The position numbers were made by a program, and so were the translations under genes. The notes beneath the pieces were generated by a model. That model had not been told where the DNA came from, did no database searches, and worked only from the letters and a program-made list of their open reading frames with translations. A stretch of DNA of 64,000 nucleotides from CAIWHR01 sp963734575 (lineage in GTDB: Bacteria > Pseudomonadota > Gammaproteobacteria > Burkholderiales > Casimicrobiaceae): assembly GCA_963734575.1 (NCBI GenBank), contig CAVTHT010000006.1:124001-188000 (forward strand). The letters are read 5' to 3'. This document shows, one piece after another, positions 29,750 through 38,974 of this stretch (the first letter of the stretch is position 1; every line of letters starts with the position of its first letter).

Positions 29750-31184
29750 ATGGATATGGCCGACGAAGACCCGCCCGCGAGGCTCAGCACCGGCGTCCGC
29801 CGGACTGGACACCGTACTTGGCGGTGGGCTATGGAAGGGCGCCGTGTACCTGGTGCAGGGGCCGCCAGGCTCCGGCAAGACGATCCTTGCGAACCAGGCC
29901 TGTGCCGACGTCGCGCGGCGCGGCGGGCGCGCGCTGTACGTGTCGCTGCTCGCGGAGTCCTTCGCCGGCATGCTCCACCACATGCGCCGGCTGTCCTTCT
30001 TCGACCCGAAGAGTGTCGGAACCGGCACGACCTATCTCAGCGGTTTCGGTGCGCTGGAGGAAGGCGGCCTGAGCAGCGTGCTCGCGCTGCTGCGCACGGA
30101 GACGCAGCGCCACTCGGCGGAACTCGTGGTCATCGATGCGCTGCCGCCCAATCGCGACAGCGCTACGAGCGACCTGCAATACAAGCGCCGGCTGCTCGAC
30201 CTGCAGGCGCTGGCGTCCTTGTCGGGTTTCACCACGCTCCTGCTGAGCACGCAGACCGCTGAACCCGACGCCGCCGTCGTCCATCAGATCGCCGACGGGA
30301 TCATCGAGCTTGGCGACGAAGCCTATGGCGTGCGCGCGCAGCGCACGCTGGTGGTTTCCAAGTTCCGCGGCGGCGCGACGCTGCGCGGCCGGCACGCCTT
30401 TCGCATCGGCCGCGGAGGGCTCGAGGTGTTCCCGCGCCTCGAGTCGCAGGTCCGCGAAGGCGAGCCGGTCGGCGGCATGGACCGGCGTCTGCGCACCGGC
30501 ATCGGCGGGCTCGACCGCATGCTTGGCGGCGGCTTGCCCAGCATCACCACCACCGGGATCATCGGCGCCCCGGGCACCGGCAAGACCTCGGTGGGGCTGC
30601 AGTTCATCGGCGGCGCAACGCGCGCCGAGCCCGGACTCATCTTCGGGCTGTACGAGTCCCCGGCGTCACTCCGCGCGGGGGCCGCCACGTTCGGCGTCGA
30701 TCTTGCGCGCATGGAACGCGAAGGCGCGCTGCATATCGACTGGCAGCCGCAGGGCGAGCACCTCATGGACGAGCTCGCGCATCGCCTGCTCCGCCTCGTC
30801 GAGTCCACCGGCGCGCGCCGGGTCCTCGTCGATGGCTACGAGGCCTTCGTGCAGGCGAACGTCCATCCCGATCGCATCACGCGGTTTCTGACCGCGCTGT
30901 CGATCGAGCTGCGGCGGCTGGGCGCCACCGTGATCATGTCCGCCGAGCGCGACAAGCTGCTCGGCTTGGGGGCCGAAGTGCCCGTGCAGGGCGCGTCGCC
31001 CATCCTCGACAACGTGCTGCTCGTGCGGCACGTCGAACAGCACGGCCGGCTCGTCCGGCTGCTGTCGATCATCAAGCTGCGCGGCAGTGGCTTCGATACG
31101 CGCGTGTACACGTTCGAGATCACCGACCGTGGCATCGAGGTCGGCGCGGAATGGAACCCGCAGGGTACCAAGGGCCAGAGCTAG
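29750..31184 (+). pseudogene. KaiC-like double RecA-type ATPase (one frameshift near the start)
   Basis: About 478 codons with two RecA/KaiC domains. Domain 1 has Walker A GPPGSGKTI, acidic SLLAESFAG and Walker B ELVVIDALPP. Domain 2 has GAPGTGKTS, FGLYESPASL and RVLVDGYEAF. The start at 29750 (MDMADEDPPARLSTGV) is joined to GLDTVLGGGLWKG by removing one base near 29797. At the place of the KaiC phosphorylation pair Ser-Thr I read ASPILDN, so the Thr seems replaced by Pro by rough alignment. Such KaiC-like proteins outside cyanobacteria act in stress or signal transduction. A stand-alone receiver gene converges on it at 31221. Confidence 0.85.
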
Positions 31185-31220
31185 CCGCACACGACGTGCT
31201 CCCGGCGTGCGCGAACCGCG

Positions 31221-31656
31221 TCAGCGACCGCAGAACGCTTCGAGCAGTGTTGCGAATCCCGGCGTTGCGAGCATGAGCGTCGCGAGGCCCGTGATGGCCG
31301 GGCTGCCGCCGCGCCCGCCCCGCAGCACCGCCTCGAGCTCGGCGATGGGGAACGGCTTTTGCAGAAACGCATAGGCGCCGGGGATCGTCGCGCGCACGTG
31401 CGCTTCCGGAAGGGAGCTCATGAGGACCAGAGAGCACTGCGGACGCAGCCTCGTGCATCGCGCTGATCAGGGCGGCACCGCAGAGGCCGGGCATCATCAC
31501 GTCGCAAAGCACGATGTCGAATGCCTCGTCGCGCAACCGTTCGAGTGCGGCATCGCCGGAGTAGGCGACACCCGTGCCGAAGCCCATGCCCGACACCAGC
31601 TCGCCCACGATATCGGCGAGGCTCGGCTCGTCGTCCACCACCAGTACACTGTCCAA
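31221..31656 (-). pseudogene. Stand-alone response regulator receiver protein (one frameshift)
   Basis: A single receiver domain of about 145 residues. A TTG at 31656, with AAGGG upstream, gives LDSVLVVDDEPSLADIVGEL. The phosphoacceptor is in FDIVLCDVMMPGLCGAALI. A shift near 31425 leads into the second frame with LMSSLPEAHVRATIPGAYAF and the conserved lysine in LQKPFPIAELEAVL. The end, GLATLMLATPGFATLLEAFC, is an extra helix. No output domain is present, so it is a CheY-like protein. It converges with the KaiC-like gene; cooperation is inferred. Confidence 0.75.
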
Positions 31657-31779
31657 CCCTGGAACCCTTCCGCGCGGCCGATGCGTCGGGTCTGACCGGC
31701 ATCCGGGACACCGGTTCCAACGGCACGCGTCACCGCGTAGCGAGCAGGATGCGTCGCCCGGTGCGCTTCTCGGGACCTC

Positions 31780-31805
31780 AGCGTTCGGCTGAAGGCCGAA
31801 CCCGC
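31780..31805. repeat. Single REP-like palindrome
   Basis: GTTCGGCTGAAGGCCGAAC, a near-perfect palindrome of the second REP stem type with one extra G in the loop, lies in the gap between the receiver gene and the next minus-strand gene. Confidence 0.6.
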
Positions 31806-31826
31806 GAGAGCGCACGCGATGGCGGG

Positions 31827-32081
31827 TCAGCGGGTCTCGGCCTGCCGCTGGAAGTGTTGCACCAGGTACAGCGACATGTCGGGTGCCATGATGGGCCGCG
31901 GTCCGGGGTAGCTGCGCATCACGACGCGCACGAGCTCGCGGTTGGCCGGGGTGACGGCGTAGCGGTGGGTGAGCAGGAAATGATCGATGAAGCGACCACT
32001 CGTCCACGACTCGTCGGGCGAGATGTGGATGGGCTCGTAGCCGGGCTTGGGACGCTTCGGACGGGTGACGGATGCTTGCAT
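31827..32081 (-). CDS. Hypothetical protein (84 residues)
   Basis: From the ATG at 32081: MQASVTRPKRPKPGYEPIHI, then SWTSGRFIDHFLLTHRYAVT and a final MSLYLVQHFQRQAETR. It looks like a compact soluble protein with no known motif that I recognise. It is the gene upstream of the receiver on the same strand, 170 bp away. Confidence 0.5.
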   Translation of the reverse strand: MQASVTRPKRPKPGYEPIHISPDESWTSGRFIDHFLLTHRYAVTPANRELVRVVMRSYPGPRPIMAPDMSLYLVQHFQRQAETR

Positions 32082-32318
32082 CGATGCTCTTTCGCGCGCA
32101 GGGGCTGGCGCGCACGGGGAACCGGGGGAACGCCTCAGTCGCACCCTGAGTTGACGGCATCCGCAACGTTTTCTTGAGGGTGTCGCCTTCCGGCGGCACC
32201 GCAACACGCGGCATCAGTAGGAATTACCGGCGCGGCGGCAAATCAGGCCGACGACGCCGCGGCGGCGCAAGAACATCCGCTCCACGCGGAATCCACAACG
32301 ATCGCTGCAGGAGGAACC

Positions 32319-32570
32319 ATGACCACGAAGCTCGACGGTGCGCTGAAGCGTGAAATCAATGTCGACGGCGCGACCTACACCCTCACGATCACCCCCGAGG
32401 GATTCCGGCTCGTGCCGAAGGGCAAGCGCAAGGGCTATGAAATGGTGTGGAGCGCATTCGTCAGCGGCGATGCCGCGCTCGCACAGGCGCTGAACGCATC
32501 GCTCGCGGGACCGCGCTCGCCGCACGCGGACGCCGATGACGGCGACGGAGCAACGCGCGGCAAGACCTGA
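32319..32570 (+). CDS. Conserved hypothetical protein (83 residues)
   Basis: A strong ribosome site (GCAGGAGGAACC) precedes the ATG at 32319. The product begins MTTKLDGALKREINVDGATY and has a beta-rich core (YTLTITPEGFRLVPKGKRKG, YEMVWSAFVSGDAAL) followed by a disordered acidic tail. The pattern resembles short stand-alone proteins of unknown function in soil proteobacteria. It is convergent with the aldolase gene. Confidence 0.65.
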   Translation: MTTKLDGALKREINVDGATYTLTITPEGFRLVPKGKRKGYEMVWSAFVSGDAALAQALNASLAGPRSPHADADDGDGATRGKT

Positions 32571-32601
32571 CCGTGCCGCCGCACGGAGGGCAAGCGCGCA
32601 G

Positions 32602-33528
32602 CTACAGTCTTGCGCGGGGATCCGTGCGCGCCACCCGCGCGAGCAGGTAGTCGACCTCGGCGCGCGCGACGGAAGTCAGCGTGGCAGCGGGCTTGCGCTG
32701 CGCGTCTGATGCGAGCAGGCCGCGACGCATGAGAATGTACTTGCGCACCGCGAGCCCGACACCGGGCTGCTGCTCGTAACGCAGCAGCGGCAGGTGCGCA
32801 TCGAAGAGCGCATGCGCATCGTCGCGGCGACCCGCGTGCGCGTGCCGGACGACGTCGACCAGCATGTCGGGGAACGCATAGCCGGTGTTCGCGCCATCGG
32901 CACCGCGCTCCATCTCGAAGTCGAGGAAGAGTCCGCCGTTGCCGCACAGGATGGAGAGGTGACGCATGCTGCCGTCCTGCTCGAACCCGCGCAGCGCCGA
33001 GATCTTCTCGAGTCCCGGCCAGTCCTCGTGCTTCAGCATCACGCACGACGCGTTCTCGTTGACGATGCGGCGGATCACGCCAGGGGTCATCACGACACCG
33101 AACGTCAGCGGGTAGTCCTGGATGACGAACGGAACGTCGGCGCCGATCGCCTCGGCCGCCTGCCGATAGTACGCAACGATCTGGTCGTCGGTGCGTAGCG
33201 TGTTCGGCGGCGCGATCATCACTCCCGCCGCGCCCTCCTCCATCACCGCATGCGCGAGCGCGCGCATCGCCGCGAACCCCGGTGCGGATACGCCCACCAC
33301 CACCGGCAGCGGCATGCGCCGCACCATGCGCGCTGCGATCGCCACGGACTCCGCGTGCTCCAGCTTGGGCGCTTCGCCGAGTTGCCCCAGGACAGTGACG
33401 CCGGTGGCGCCACACGCGACGTAGAAATCGGCGAGGCGATCGAGCGAGGGCTCGTCGATGCGCCCGTCGGGCAGAAATGGCGTCGGGGCGATCGGATACA
33501 CGCCCTGCGCGTCGCTGGAAAGAAGCAT
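32602..33528 (-). CDS. Dihydrodipicolinate synthase/N-acetylneuraminate lyase family aldolase
   Basis: A class I aldolase of the DapA superfamily, 308 residues from the ATG at 33528; an ATG at 33570 is also possible. GVYPIAPTPFLPDGRIDEPS opens the barrel, GATGVTVLGQLGEAPKLEH replaces the usual GTTGE loop, FVIQDYPLTFGVVM holds the conserved Tyr region and CVMLKHEDWPGLEKI supplies the Schiff-base lysine. The G-Q-L-G-E loop, in place of G-T-T-G-E, points to a decarboxylase/aldolase subgroup other than true DapA. Substrate unknown. Intact. Confidence 0.85.
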   Translation of the reverse strand: MLLSSDAQGVYPIAPTPFLPDGRIDEPSLDRLADFYVACGATGVTVLGQLGEAPKLEHAESVAIAARMVRRMPLPVVVGVSAPGFAAMRALAHAVMEEGAAGVMIAPPNTLRTDDQIVAYYRQAAEAIGADVPFVIQDYPLTFGVVMTPGVIRRIVNENASCVMLKHEDWPGLEKISALRGFEQDGSMRHLSILCGNGGLFLDFEMERGADGANTGYAFPDMLVDVVRHAHAGRRDDAHALFDAHLPLLRYEQQPGVGLAVRKYILMRRGLLASDAQRKPAATLTSVARAEVDYLLARVARTDPRARL

Positions 33529-33599
33529 GGCCGGTCCGGTCGCGGTCGAGGTGGCGCGATGATGCGCCATCGGGCAGCGGCGACGCCCATGCGCCTAAA

Positions 33600-33726
33600 C
33601 GTGTCAGGGTTCAGCCTCACGGTCCGAGGTGTTCGGCTGAAGCCGAACCCACGAAGCCCCCCGTTGTGGGTCAGCTTCGGCTGAAGCCGACGAAGATCCC
33701 CGTTGTAGGTCAGGCTTCAGCCTGAC
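33600..33726. repeat. REP cluster with both stem types
   Basis: Four palindromic units: a degenerate GTCAGGGTTCAGCCTCAC, a GTTCGGCTGAAGCCGAAC of the second type, a damaged GTCAGCTTCGGCTGAAGCC fusion, and a full GTAG-headed GTCAGGCTTCAGCCTGAC at 33705–33726. Spacers contain CCCCCCGTTGT and ATCCCCGTTGTAG. The cluster occupies the gap between two minus-strand genes. Confidence 0.9.
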
Positions 33727-33779
33727 TCCTTTACGCTGTGACGCCGGCGTGAACGCGGCGCGCGGCGCGCGCCGTCGCG

Positions 33780-34913
33780 TCAGGCGGGCACGAGACGCAG
33801 GCGCGTGATTTCGGACGGCGCACCGAGGCGCTTCGGCGGCCCCCAGTAGCCGGTGCCGCGGCTCACGTACACCCACAGCTCGCCGAGCCGGTGCAGCCCG
33901 GCCGTGAACGGCTGCTGCATGCGCACGAAGAAATTCCACGGCAGGAACTGGCCGCCATGGGTGTGACCCGAAAGTTGCAGGTCGAAGCCGTGCTCCTGCG
34001 CCGCGAACGCCGAGCGCGGCTGGTGCGCCAGCAGCACCCTGACCGCTGCATCGGATGGTGCACCGGCGAGCGCTGCGCCGGGGTCGCTGCGGTGCGACGG
34101 CTCGAAGTGATGCGCGCCGTAATCGGTGACGCCTGCAAGCACCACGCGCTCCCCCGCGTGGCGCAGCACGACGTGTTCGTTGACGAGCACGTGCACGCCG
34201 AGGCGCTGCAGCTCGGCGATCCACGCGCGTGCGCCGGAGTAGTACTCGTGGTTGCCGGTCACGAAGTACGTACCGTGGCGCGCGGCGAGACGCGCGAGCG
34301 GCTCGGTGTGCGGCCCGAGATGCCGGACGCTGCCATCCACGAGATCACCGGTCACTGCGATCACGTCGGCCTCCAGCGCGTTCACCGCATCGACGATCGC
34401 TTCGAGATAGCCGCGCTTGATCGTGGGACCGACGTGCACGTCGGTGATCTGCGCGATCGTGAAGCCGTGCAATGCGTGCGGCAGGCCGGCAATCGCGACG
34501 TCGACGGAACGGACCTTCGCCGTGCGCCGCGCGTTCAGCAGACCGATCAGCGTCACGGCGAGAGTCACGAGCGGCACCGCTGCAGCGCTCATCGTGTGCA
34601 GCATGTCGAGCGGAACTGCGGCGGGCACGAGCGCGGCCATGACGTGCGCCACCGCGAGCATCGCGTCGCGCAACACCGTCAGCACGAAGAGGGACGAGAA
34701 CGAGCCTGCGACCAGCAGACCCGTCCACGCGAGCCGATCGGCCAGCGGCTGGCGCCGGACCCTTCTCGCCCCGAGGCCGAGCGGCAGGAGCGCTGCCGAG
34801 AGCACCAGCCAGAACCCGAGGATCAGTGCGGCGTAGCCCGACGGGAGATCGGGCAGCAGGCGCCAGGCGATGTAGCCGTGCAGCAGGAGGACGAGCGAGT
34901 AGAAGCGCAGCAT
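33780..34913 (-). CDS. Membrane-anchored metallophosphoesterase (YkuE/YaeI-like)
   Basis: A 377-residue protein with four N-terminal membrane segments (LVLLLHGYIAWRLL, AALILGFWLVLSAALLPLGL, AWTGLLVAGSFSSLFVLTVL, AAVPLVTLAVTLIGLLN) and a C-terminal calcineurin-like domain. Metal-binding motifs are in order: ITDVHVGP, VTGDLVDG, VTGNHEYYSG, LLAHQP and LSGHTHGGQFLPW. The paired GNHE and GHTHGGQ motifs define the phosphodiesterase class that includes UDP-diacylglucosamine and related hydrolases. It likely acts on a lipid-linked or nucleotide substrate at the inner membrane. Intact. Confidence 0.9.
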   Translation of the reverse strand: MLRFYSLVLLLHGYIAWRLLPDLPSGYAALILGFWLVLSAALLPLGLGARRVRRQPLADRLAWTGLLVAGSFSSLFVLTVLRDAMLAVAHVMAALVPAAVPLDMLHTMSAAAVPLVTLAVTLIGLLNARRTAKVRSVDVAIAGLPHALHGFTIAQITDVHVGPTIKRGYLEAIVDAVNALEADVIAVTGDLVDGSVRHLGPHTEPLARLAARHGTYFVTGNHEYYSGARAWIAELQRLGVHVLVNEHVVLRHAGERVVLAGVTDYGAHHFEPSHRSDPGAALAGAPSDAAVRVLLAHQPRSAFAAQEHGFDLQLSGHTHGGQFLPWNFFVRMQQPFTAGLHRLGELWVYVSRGTGYWGPPKRLGAPSEITRLRLVPA

Positions 34914-35039
34914 CGAAGAGGCTACGTGGGGGCGCTGGCGCGCACGCGCAAGGGCCGGCGATGCGGCCCGCCGGGGGAAGGGTCGAATGCGGGATCGACC
35001 GCGCCCGGCACGATCCCACGCGGTGGCCGTCCGTGCCGT

Positions 35040-35630
35040 TCAGACGTCGAACGTGCCGCCGTCGTCGAACCCGCCGAAATCCGCATCGCCACCCGGAGCG
35101 CCATCGCTGCCGGCGTCGTCGGCGAGCGCGTCGTGCCGATCTCCCGCGGCCGCATGATCGTCCGCAGCGGCGTGATCGACGCCGTCGCCGAAATGCTGAT
35201 CGTGCGTGAAGAACTCGCGCGCGATCATGCTCCCCAGCACCGTCCCGGCCACACTTCCGAGCAGGCTGCCTGCCATCATGCCGCCGAACCCGGGCATCGC
35301 GGCACCGCCGAAGGCGCGCTCCAGCGTGCCCGGCCGGCGCATTTCCGCCCGTGTCGCGAGACGAGCGAGCTCCTGCGGATTGGCGCCGTTCGCCTCGACC
35401 CGCGCGCGCTCACTTGCCGGCGCCTCGGCGCCGAGCTGCTGCAGCACCATGCGGCGCTGCTCCGGCGTGAGTTGCGCGAAGGCTTCGGCGTGCGCCTGCT
35501 CGATGGCCTCGGGCGGCGCGGTCTTCAGCAGGTAGCGGTAGCGCGCGACGGCCTGCTCGTCCTCCGATGCCGCCATCGCCGGCTGCTCGGGCCGCGCCCG
35601 CGCGCCGGACCTCCAGTCGAACAACCCCAT
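35040..35630 (-). CDS. Conserved hypothetical protein with glycine-zipper segment (196 residues)
   Basis: The N-terminal half is helical (ARYRYLLKTAPPEAIEQAHA, FAQLTPEQRRMVLQQLG), matching a conserved region seen in proteins of unknown function from actinobacteria and proteobacteria. A glycine-zipper helix follows (FGGMMAGSLLGSVAGTVLGSM) and then an acidic His/Asp/Gly-rich tail (HDQHFGDGVDHAAADDHAAA) that could bind metal. The start at 35630 is preceded by GGAGGACGAGC. Function unknown. It is divergent from the MaoC gene. Confidence 0.65.
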   Translation of the reverse strand: MGLFDWRSGARARPEQPAMAASEDEQAVARYRYLLKTAPPEAIEQAHAEAFAQLTPEQRRMVLQQLGAEAPASERARVEANGANPQELARLATRAEMRRPGTLERAFGGAAMPGFGGMMAGSLLGSVAGTVLGSMIAREFFTHDQHFGDGVDHAAADDHAAAGDRHDALADDAGSDGAPGGDADFGGFDDGGTFDV

Positions 35631-35755
35631 GCTCGTCCTCCTCGTTCAGGCTCACCGGAGGAGCTTGGACGCGCGAAACGGCGCGAAGTGCCCTGCGCTT
35701 GAATCGGCGCGCGACTGCCGCTACCGTGCCGCCTTCTCATTCGAAAACCGTGCCC

Positions 35756-36238
35756 ATGACCATCCGTTATTTCTGGGAGGACTTCCCGCCCGGCTGGACC
35801 TACGAAGGCGGGTCGCGCGCGCTCGATGCCGAGGAGATCAAGGCATTCGCGCGCGAATACGATCCGCAGGCGTACCACACCGACGAAGCGGCCGCTGCGG
35901 ACACGCCCTTCGGCGGGCTCATCGCGAGCGGCTGGCAAACCTGTGGCGTGGGCATGCGGATGATGTGCGAGGGTTATCTGCTGGAATCCGCGTGCATCGG
36001 GTCGCCCGGTCTCGACGAGTTGCGCTGGTTCGAGCCGGTGCGCCCCGGGGATACGCTGCGCTTCCGGGCAACGGCACTGGAGCAGACGCCCTCCGCGAAG
36101 CATGCGTGGCGGGGAACCGTGCTGTTTCGCTGGGAGGTCCTGAACCAGCGCGACCAGGTCGTATGCCGAATGGTCGGCCGGCAGCATTACCGGCGACGCA
36201 TGCCGGCCGCGGCAGACGTCCCGCCGACGCCGACGTGA
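35756..36238 (+). CDS. MaoC family (R)-specific enoyl-CoA hydratase-like protein
   Basis: A 160-residue hot-dog-fold protein. The start at 35756 gives MTIRYFWEDFPPGWTYEGGS; a GTG at 35750 is an alternative. The hydratase signature is FAREYDPQAYHTDEAAAADT followed by FGGLIASGWQTCGVGMRMM, with the catalytic Asp and His of the MaoC family. Members hydrate trans-enoyl-CoA or act in branched dicarboxylate pathways such as mesaconyl-CoA hydration. The partner is not evident from neighbours. Intact. Confidence 0.87.
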   Translation: MTIRYFWEDFPPGWTYEGGSRALDAEEIKAFAREYDPQAYHTDEAAAADTPFGGLIASGWQTCGVGMRMMCEGYLLESACIGSPGLDELRWFEPVRPGDTLRFRATALEQTPSAKHAWRGTVLFRWEVLNQRDQVVCRMVGRQHYRRRMPAAADVPPTPT

Positions 36239-36280
36239 TCGTCGTGCCGGCGGGAGCCGCCGTCCCTCACGTCCGCACGT

Positions 36281-38533
36281 TCAGTCGCTCATCGTCGCGC
36301 CGGGAAAGAACGGGAGTGTGCGCACGCGGTTGCCGGTGAGGCGCGCATACGCGTTGGCGAGCGCCGGTGCCAGCGGCGGCACGCCCGGCTCACCCACGCC
36401 GCTCGGCGGATTGGTGCTCGCGAGGATCTGCACGGTGACCTGCGGCATCTCCTGCACGCGCAGGACGCGATAGCGATTGAAGTTGAGCTGATTCGCCTTG
36501 CCTGCGGTGAACGTGCTCTGTCCCCACAACGCCGCGTTCATCGCGTGCACGATGCCGCTTTGCATCTGCGCCTCGACGGAGTCGGGATTGATGACCGTGC
36601 CGCAATCCACGACACAGGCCACGCGATGCACGCGCATGGATCCCGTCGCCGGCTGCGAGATCTCCACCACCTGCGCGACGATCGTACCGAAGGACTCCGC
36701 CAGGGCCACACCCCAGGCGTGCCCCGTAGGCAGGGTCTTCCGCCACGAGGCGCTCAACGTGTCGGCCGCCCAGAGCACGGCGTGCGCGCGCGGACTGTTG
36801 CCGAGGTGGTTGTAGCGGAAGATGAACGGATCGACTCCGGCCGCACGCGCAAGCTCGTCCATCATGCTCTCGACGGCGAACGCGTTGATCGAAGCGCCCA
36901 CCGAGCGCCAGAAGCCGACCGGAATGCCCGCGGGCAACGGCACCCAGTCCACCATGTGCGTGCCGAGGTCGTAAGGCAGCCGCACGGCGCCCTCGACCGC
37001 CTGCGAGTCCACTGCACCGGGCGGTAGCCAGCCGCGTTGCCCCAGGATCGCCTGCGACACGTTGCGATACGACCATGCCGCGATGCGACCGGCGTTGAGC
37101 TTTGCCTTCACGTTGACGAGCGCGAACGGGCGGTACTGGTCGTGCCCGAAGTCCTCCTCGCGCCGCCACATGAGCTTGACCGGCCGCTGCACGGCCATCG
37201 CGACCTGGATCGCCTGGCAGATGTAATCCTGCTCGAACTTGCGCCCGAGGCCGCCGCCGAGGAACGTGGTGTGCACGGTGATCTGCCCCTGTGCGAGCCC
37301 CGTGATCTGCGACGCGTTCGCCGCGACGAGCGCCGCGGCCTGGTTGGGTGCCCAGATCTCGCAGCTCTGCGGCTTGCCGGATGCGAACACGATGTTGACG
37401 GTGCAGTTGAGCACCTCCATCGTCGCGTGCGCGAGGTACGGCAGCGTGTACGTCGCAGCAACCGTCGGGGCGCCGAGCGCGCCGTTGACGATCGGAGCGA
37501 TCGTTGCCTCATAACCCGCCGCCGTGGTGCCCGGAGGCGGCGCGGGTTCCGCCACGAGCGCGGGACCGGAAGCCATCAGGGCGGTTGCCTGCGCGAGTAT
37601 CTGCGCGGAATCGACGTCGGCGCTCGACGCTGGCAGCTTCCACTGCACGCTGAGCGCATTCGCGAGACGCATCGCCAGCCACGTGTTCGTGGCGACGACT
37701 GCCACCGCGTTGGTGGTGCCCGCGGCAACCTTGCCGCGGCCTTCCGTCGTCGTGCATGGCACGACGGCGATCGCGTTGGACGGCTTGGCCGGCATCGTCG
37801 CCAGCGTGCCGCCGATGACGGGACAGTGCTTGATCGCCGCGAACACCATGTTCGGCAGCCACACGTCGATGCCGAACTTCGCGCTGCCGTCGGTCTTCGC
37901 CGGAATGTCGACGCGGGCGAGCCGCGTGCCGATCAACCGGAACTTCGTGGGATCCGTGAGGCGCAAGTCATCCGGTGCCGGCAGCGTCGCCGCCAGCGTG
38001 GTGAGGTCCTTGTACGCCCACGTCCTGCCGGTGGGAACGTGCGTCACCACGGCGCTCTTCGCGCTGTAGCTGTTGCGGTTGGCGTCGCCGTTCTTCTGCA
38101 TCGCGGCGGCGATCAGCATCTCGCGCGCGGCAGCGCCGGCATTGCGCAGCGTGGAGTAATGCCCGCTCACGGCGCTGCTGCCGCCCGTGAAGTACGACAC
38201 CAGCGGATTGACGGGCGACTGCGCGACGGTGATCTGGTTCCAGTCCACCATCAGTTCCTCGGCGAGGATCTGCGGCAGCCCGGTCATCGTGCCCTGGCCC
38301 ATCTCCGCGCCGCCGAACTGGAGCGTGATGGAGCCATCGGTGCCGATGTGGACGAACGCATTGGCCAGTGCCTCGCGGGACGGCGGCGCGGCCGCGGCGC
38401 CGACCAGGGCGCTGCGTCCCACGAGCGGCAGCGCGAACGCGACGGCGAGTCCCTTCGCGGAAAAGGTGAGGAAGCCGCGGCGGTCCATCTTGCGCGGTGC
38501 GGTGTCGGCGATGATTTCGGCAGGCAGTCTCAT
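36281..38533 (-). CDS. iorB: Molybdopterin-binding subunit of an IorB-type hydroxylase/aldehyde dehydrogenase
   Basis: The large subunit, about 750 residues, of a periplasm-facing xanthine-oxidase-family enzyme (isoquinoline 1-oxidoreductase type). A Tat-like leader (RRGFLTFSAKGLAVAFALPL) indicates export with bound cofactor. Molybdopterin-contact segments include FGGAEMGQGTMTGLPQILAE, TTFLGGGLGRKFEQDY and VGFWRSVGASINAFAVES, and the catalytic Glu lies in SGVGEPGVPPLAPALANA. It oxidises N-heterocycles or aldehydes by adding water-derived oxygen. The ATG at 38533 has GGAG at suitable distance. It follows the 2Fe-2S subunit with a 12-bp gap, forming a two-gene operon; a cytochrome c subunit is not adjacent. 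Confidence 0.9.
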   Translation of the reverse strand: MRLPAEIIADTAPRKMDRRGFLTFSAKGLAVAFALPLVGRSALVGAAAAPPSREALANAFVHIGTDGSITLQFGGAEMGQGTMTGLPQILAEELMVDWNQITVAQSPVNPLVSYFTGGSSAVSGHYSTLRNAGAAAREMLIAAAMQKNGDANRNSYSAKSAVVTHVPTGRTWAYKDLTTLAATLPAPDDLRLTDPTKFRLIGTRLARVDIPAKTDGSAKFGIDVWLPNMVFAAIKHCPVIGGTLATMPAKPSNAIAVVPCTTTEGRGKVAAGTTNAVAVVATNTWLAMRLANALSVQWKLPASSADVDSAQILAQATALMASGPALVAEPAPPPGTTAAGYEATIAPIVNGALGAPTVAATYTLPYLAHATMEVLNCTVNIVFASGKPQSCEIWAPNQAAALVAANASQITGLAQGQITVHTTFLGGGLGRKFEQDYICQAIQVAMAVQRPVKLMWRREEDFGHDQYRPFALVNVKAKLNAGRIAAWSYRNVSQAILGQRGWLPPGAVDSQAVEGAVRLPYDLGTHMVDWVPLPAGIPVGFWRSVGASINAFAVESMMDELARAAGVDPFIFRYNHLGNSPRAHAVLWAADTLSASWRKTLPTGHAWGVALAESFGTIVAQVVEISQPATGSMRVHRVACVVDCGTVINPDSVEAQMQSGIVHAMNAALWGQSTFTAGKANQLNFNRYRVLRVQEMPQVTVQILASTNPPSGVGEPGVPPLAPALANAYARLTGNRVRTLPFFPGATMSD

Positions 38534-38545
38534 GGTCATCTCCGG

Positions 38546-38974
38546 TCAGAGGCCCGCGACGGCATCCTTGATACGCGCGTAGGTGCCGCAGATGCACACG
38601 TTCTCCATCTCCGACAGGATCTCCGTGCCGTGATGTCCGGCGGCCATTGCCGCGGCGCACGACATGATCATTCCGGACTGGCAATAGCCACACTGTGGCA
38701 CCTGCTTCGCGATCCATGCCTTCTGCGCGGGATGGCTGCGGTTGGCCGACAGGCCTTCGATCGTGACGACCTTTTTCCCGACCGCGGACGAGACGTCGAC
38801 GTGACACGATTTCTCCGCCTGGCCGTCCATCATCACCGTGCATGCGCCGCAGACTTCGATGCCGCAGCCGTACTTCGTGCCCGTGAGGCCGAGCACATCG
38901 CGCAGCACCCACAGGAGCGGCGTCGCGGCATCGACGTTGACGGTGTAGTTCTGACCGTTGACATTCAGGACCAT
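38546..38974 (-). CDS. iorA: 2Fe-2S subunit of an IorA-type hydroxylase
   Basis: A 142-residue electron-transfer subunit. The first cluster ligands are in TGTKYGCGIEVCGACTVMMD with a Cys in EKSCHV (ferredoxin-like domain). The second cluster is in VPQCGYCQSGMIMSCAAAM with ENVCICGTYARI (four-helix domain). Spacing and length match IorA/CoxS-like proteins. It transfers electrons from the molybdenum subunit to an external acceptor. A ribosome site GGAGGTTCC precedes the ATG at 38974, and two palindromes lie about 100 bp upstream. Confidence 0.93.
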   Translation of the reverse strand: MVLNVNGQNYTVNVDAATPLLWVLRDVLGLTGTKYGCGIEVCGACTVMMDGQAEKSCHVDVSSAVGKKVVTIEGLSANRSHPAQKAWIAKQVPQCGYCQSGMIMSCAAAMAAGHHGTEILSEMENVCICGTYARIKDAVAGL

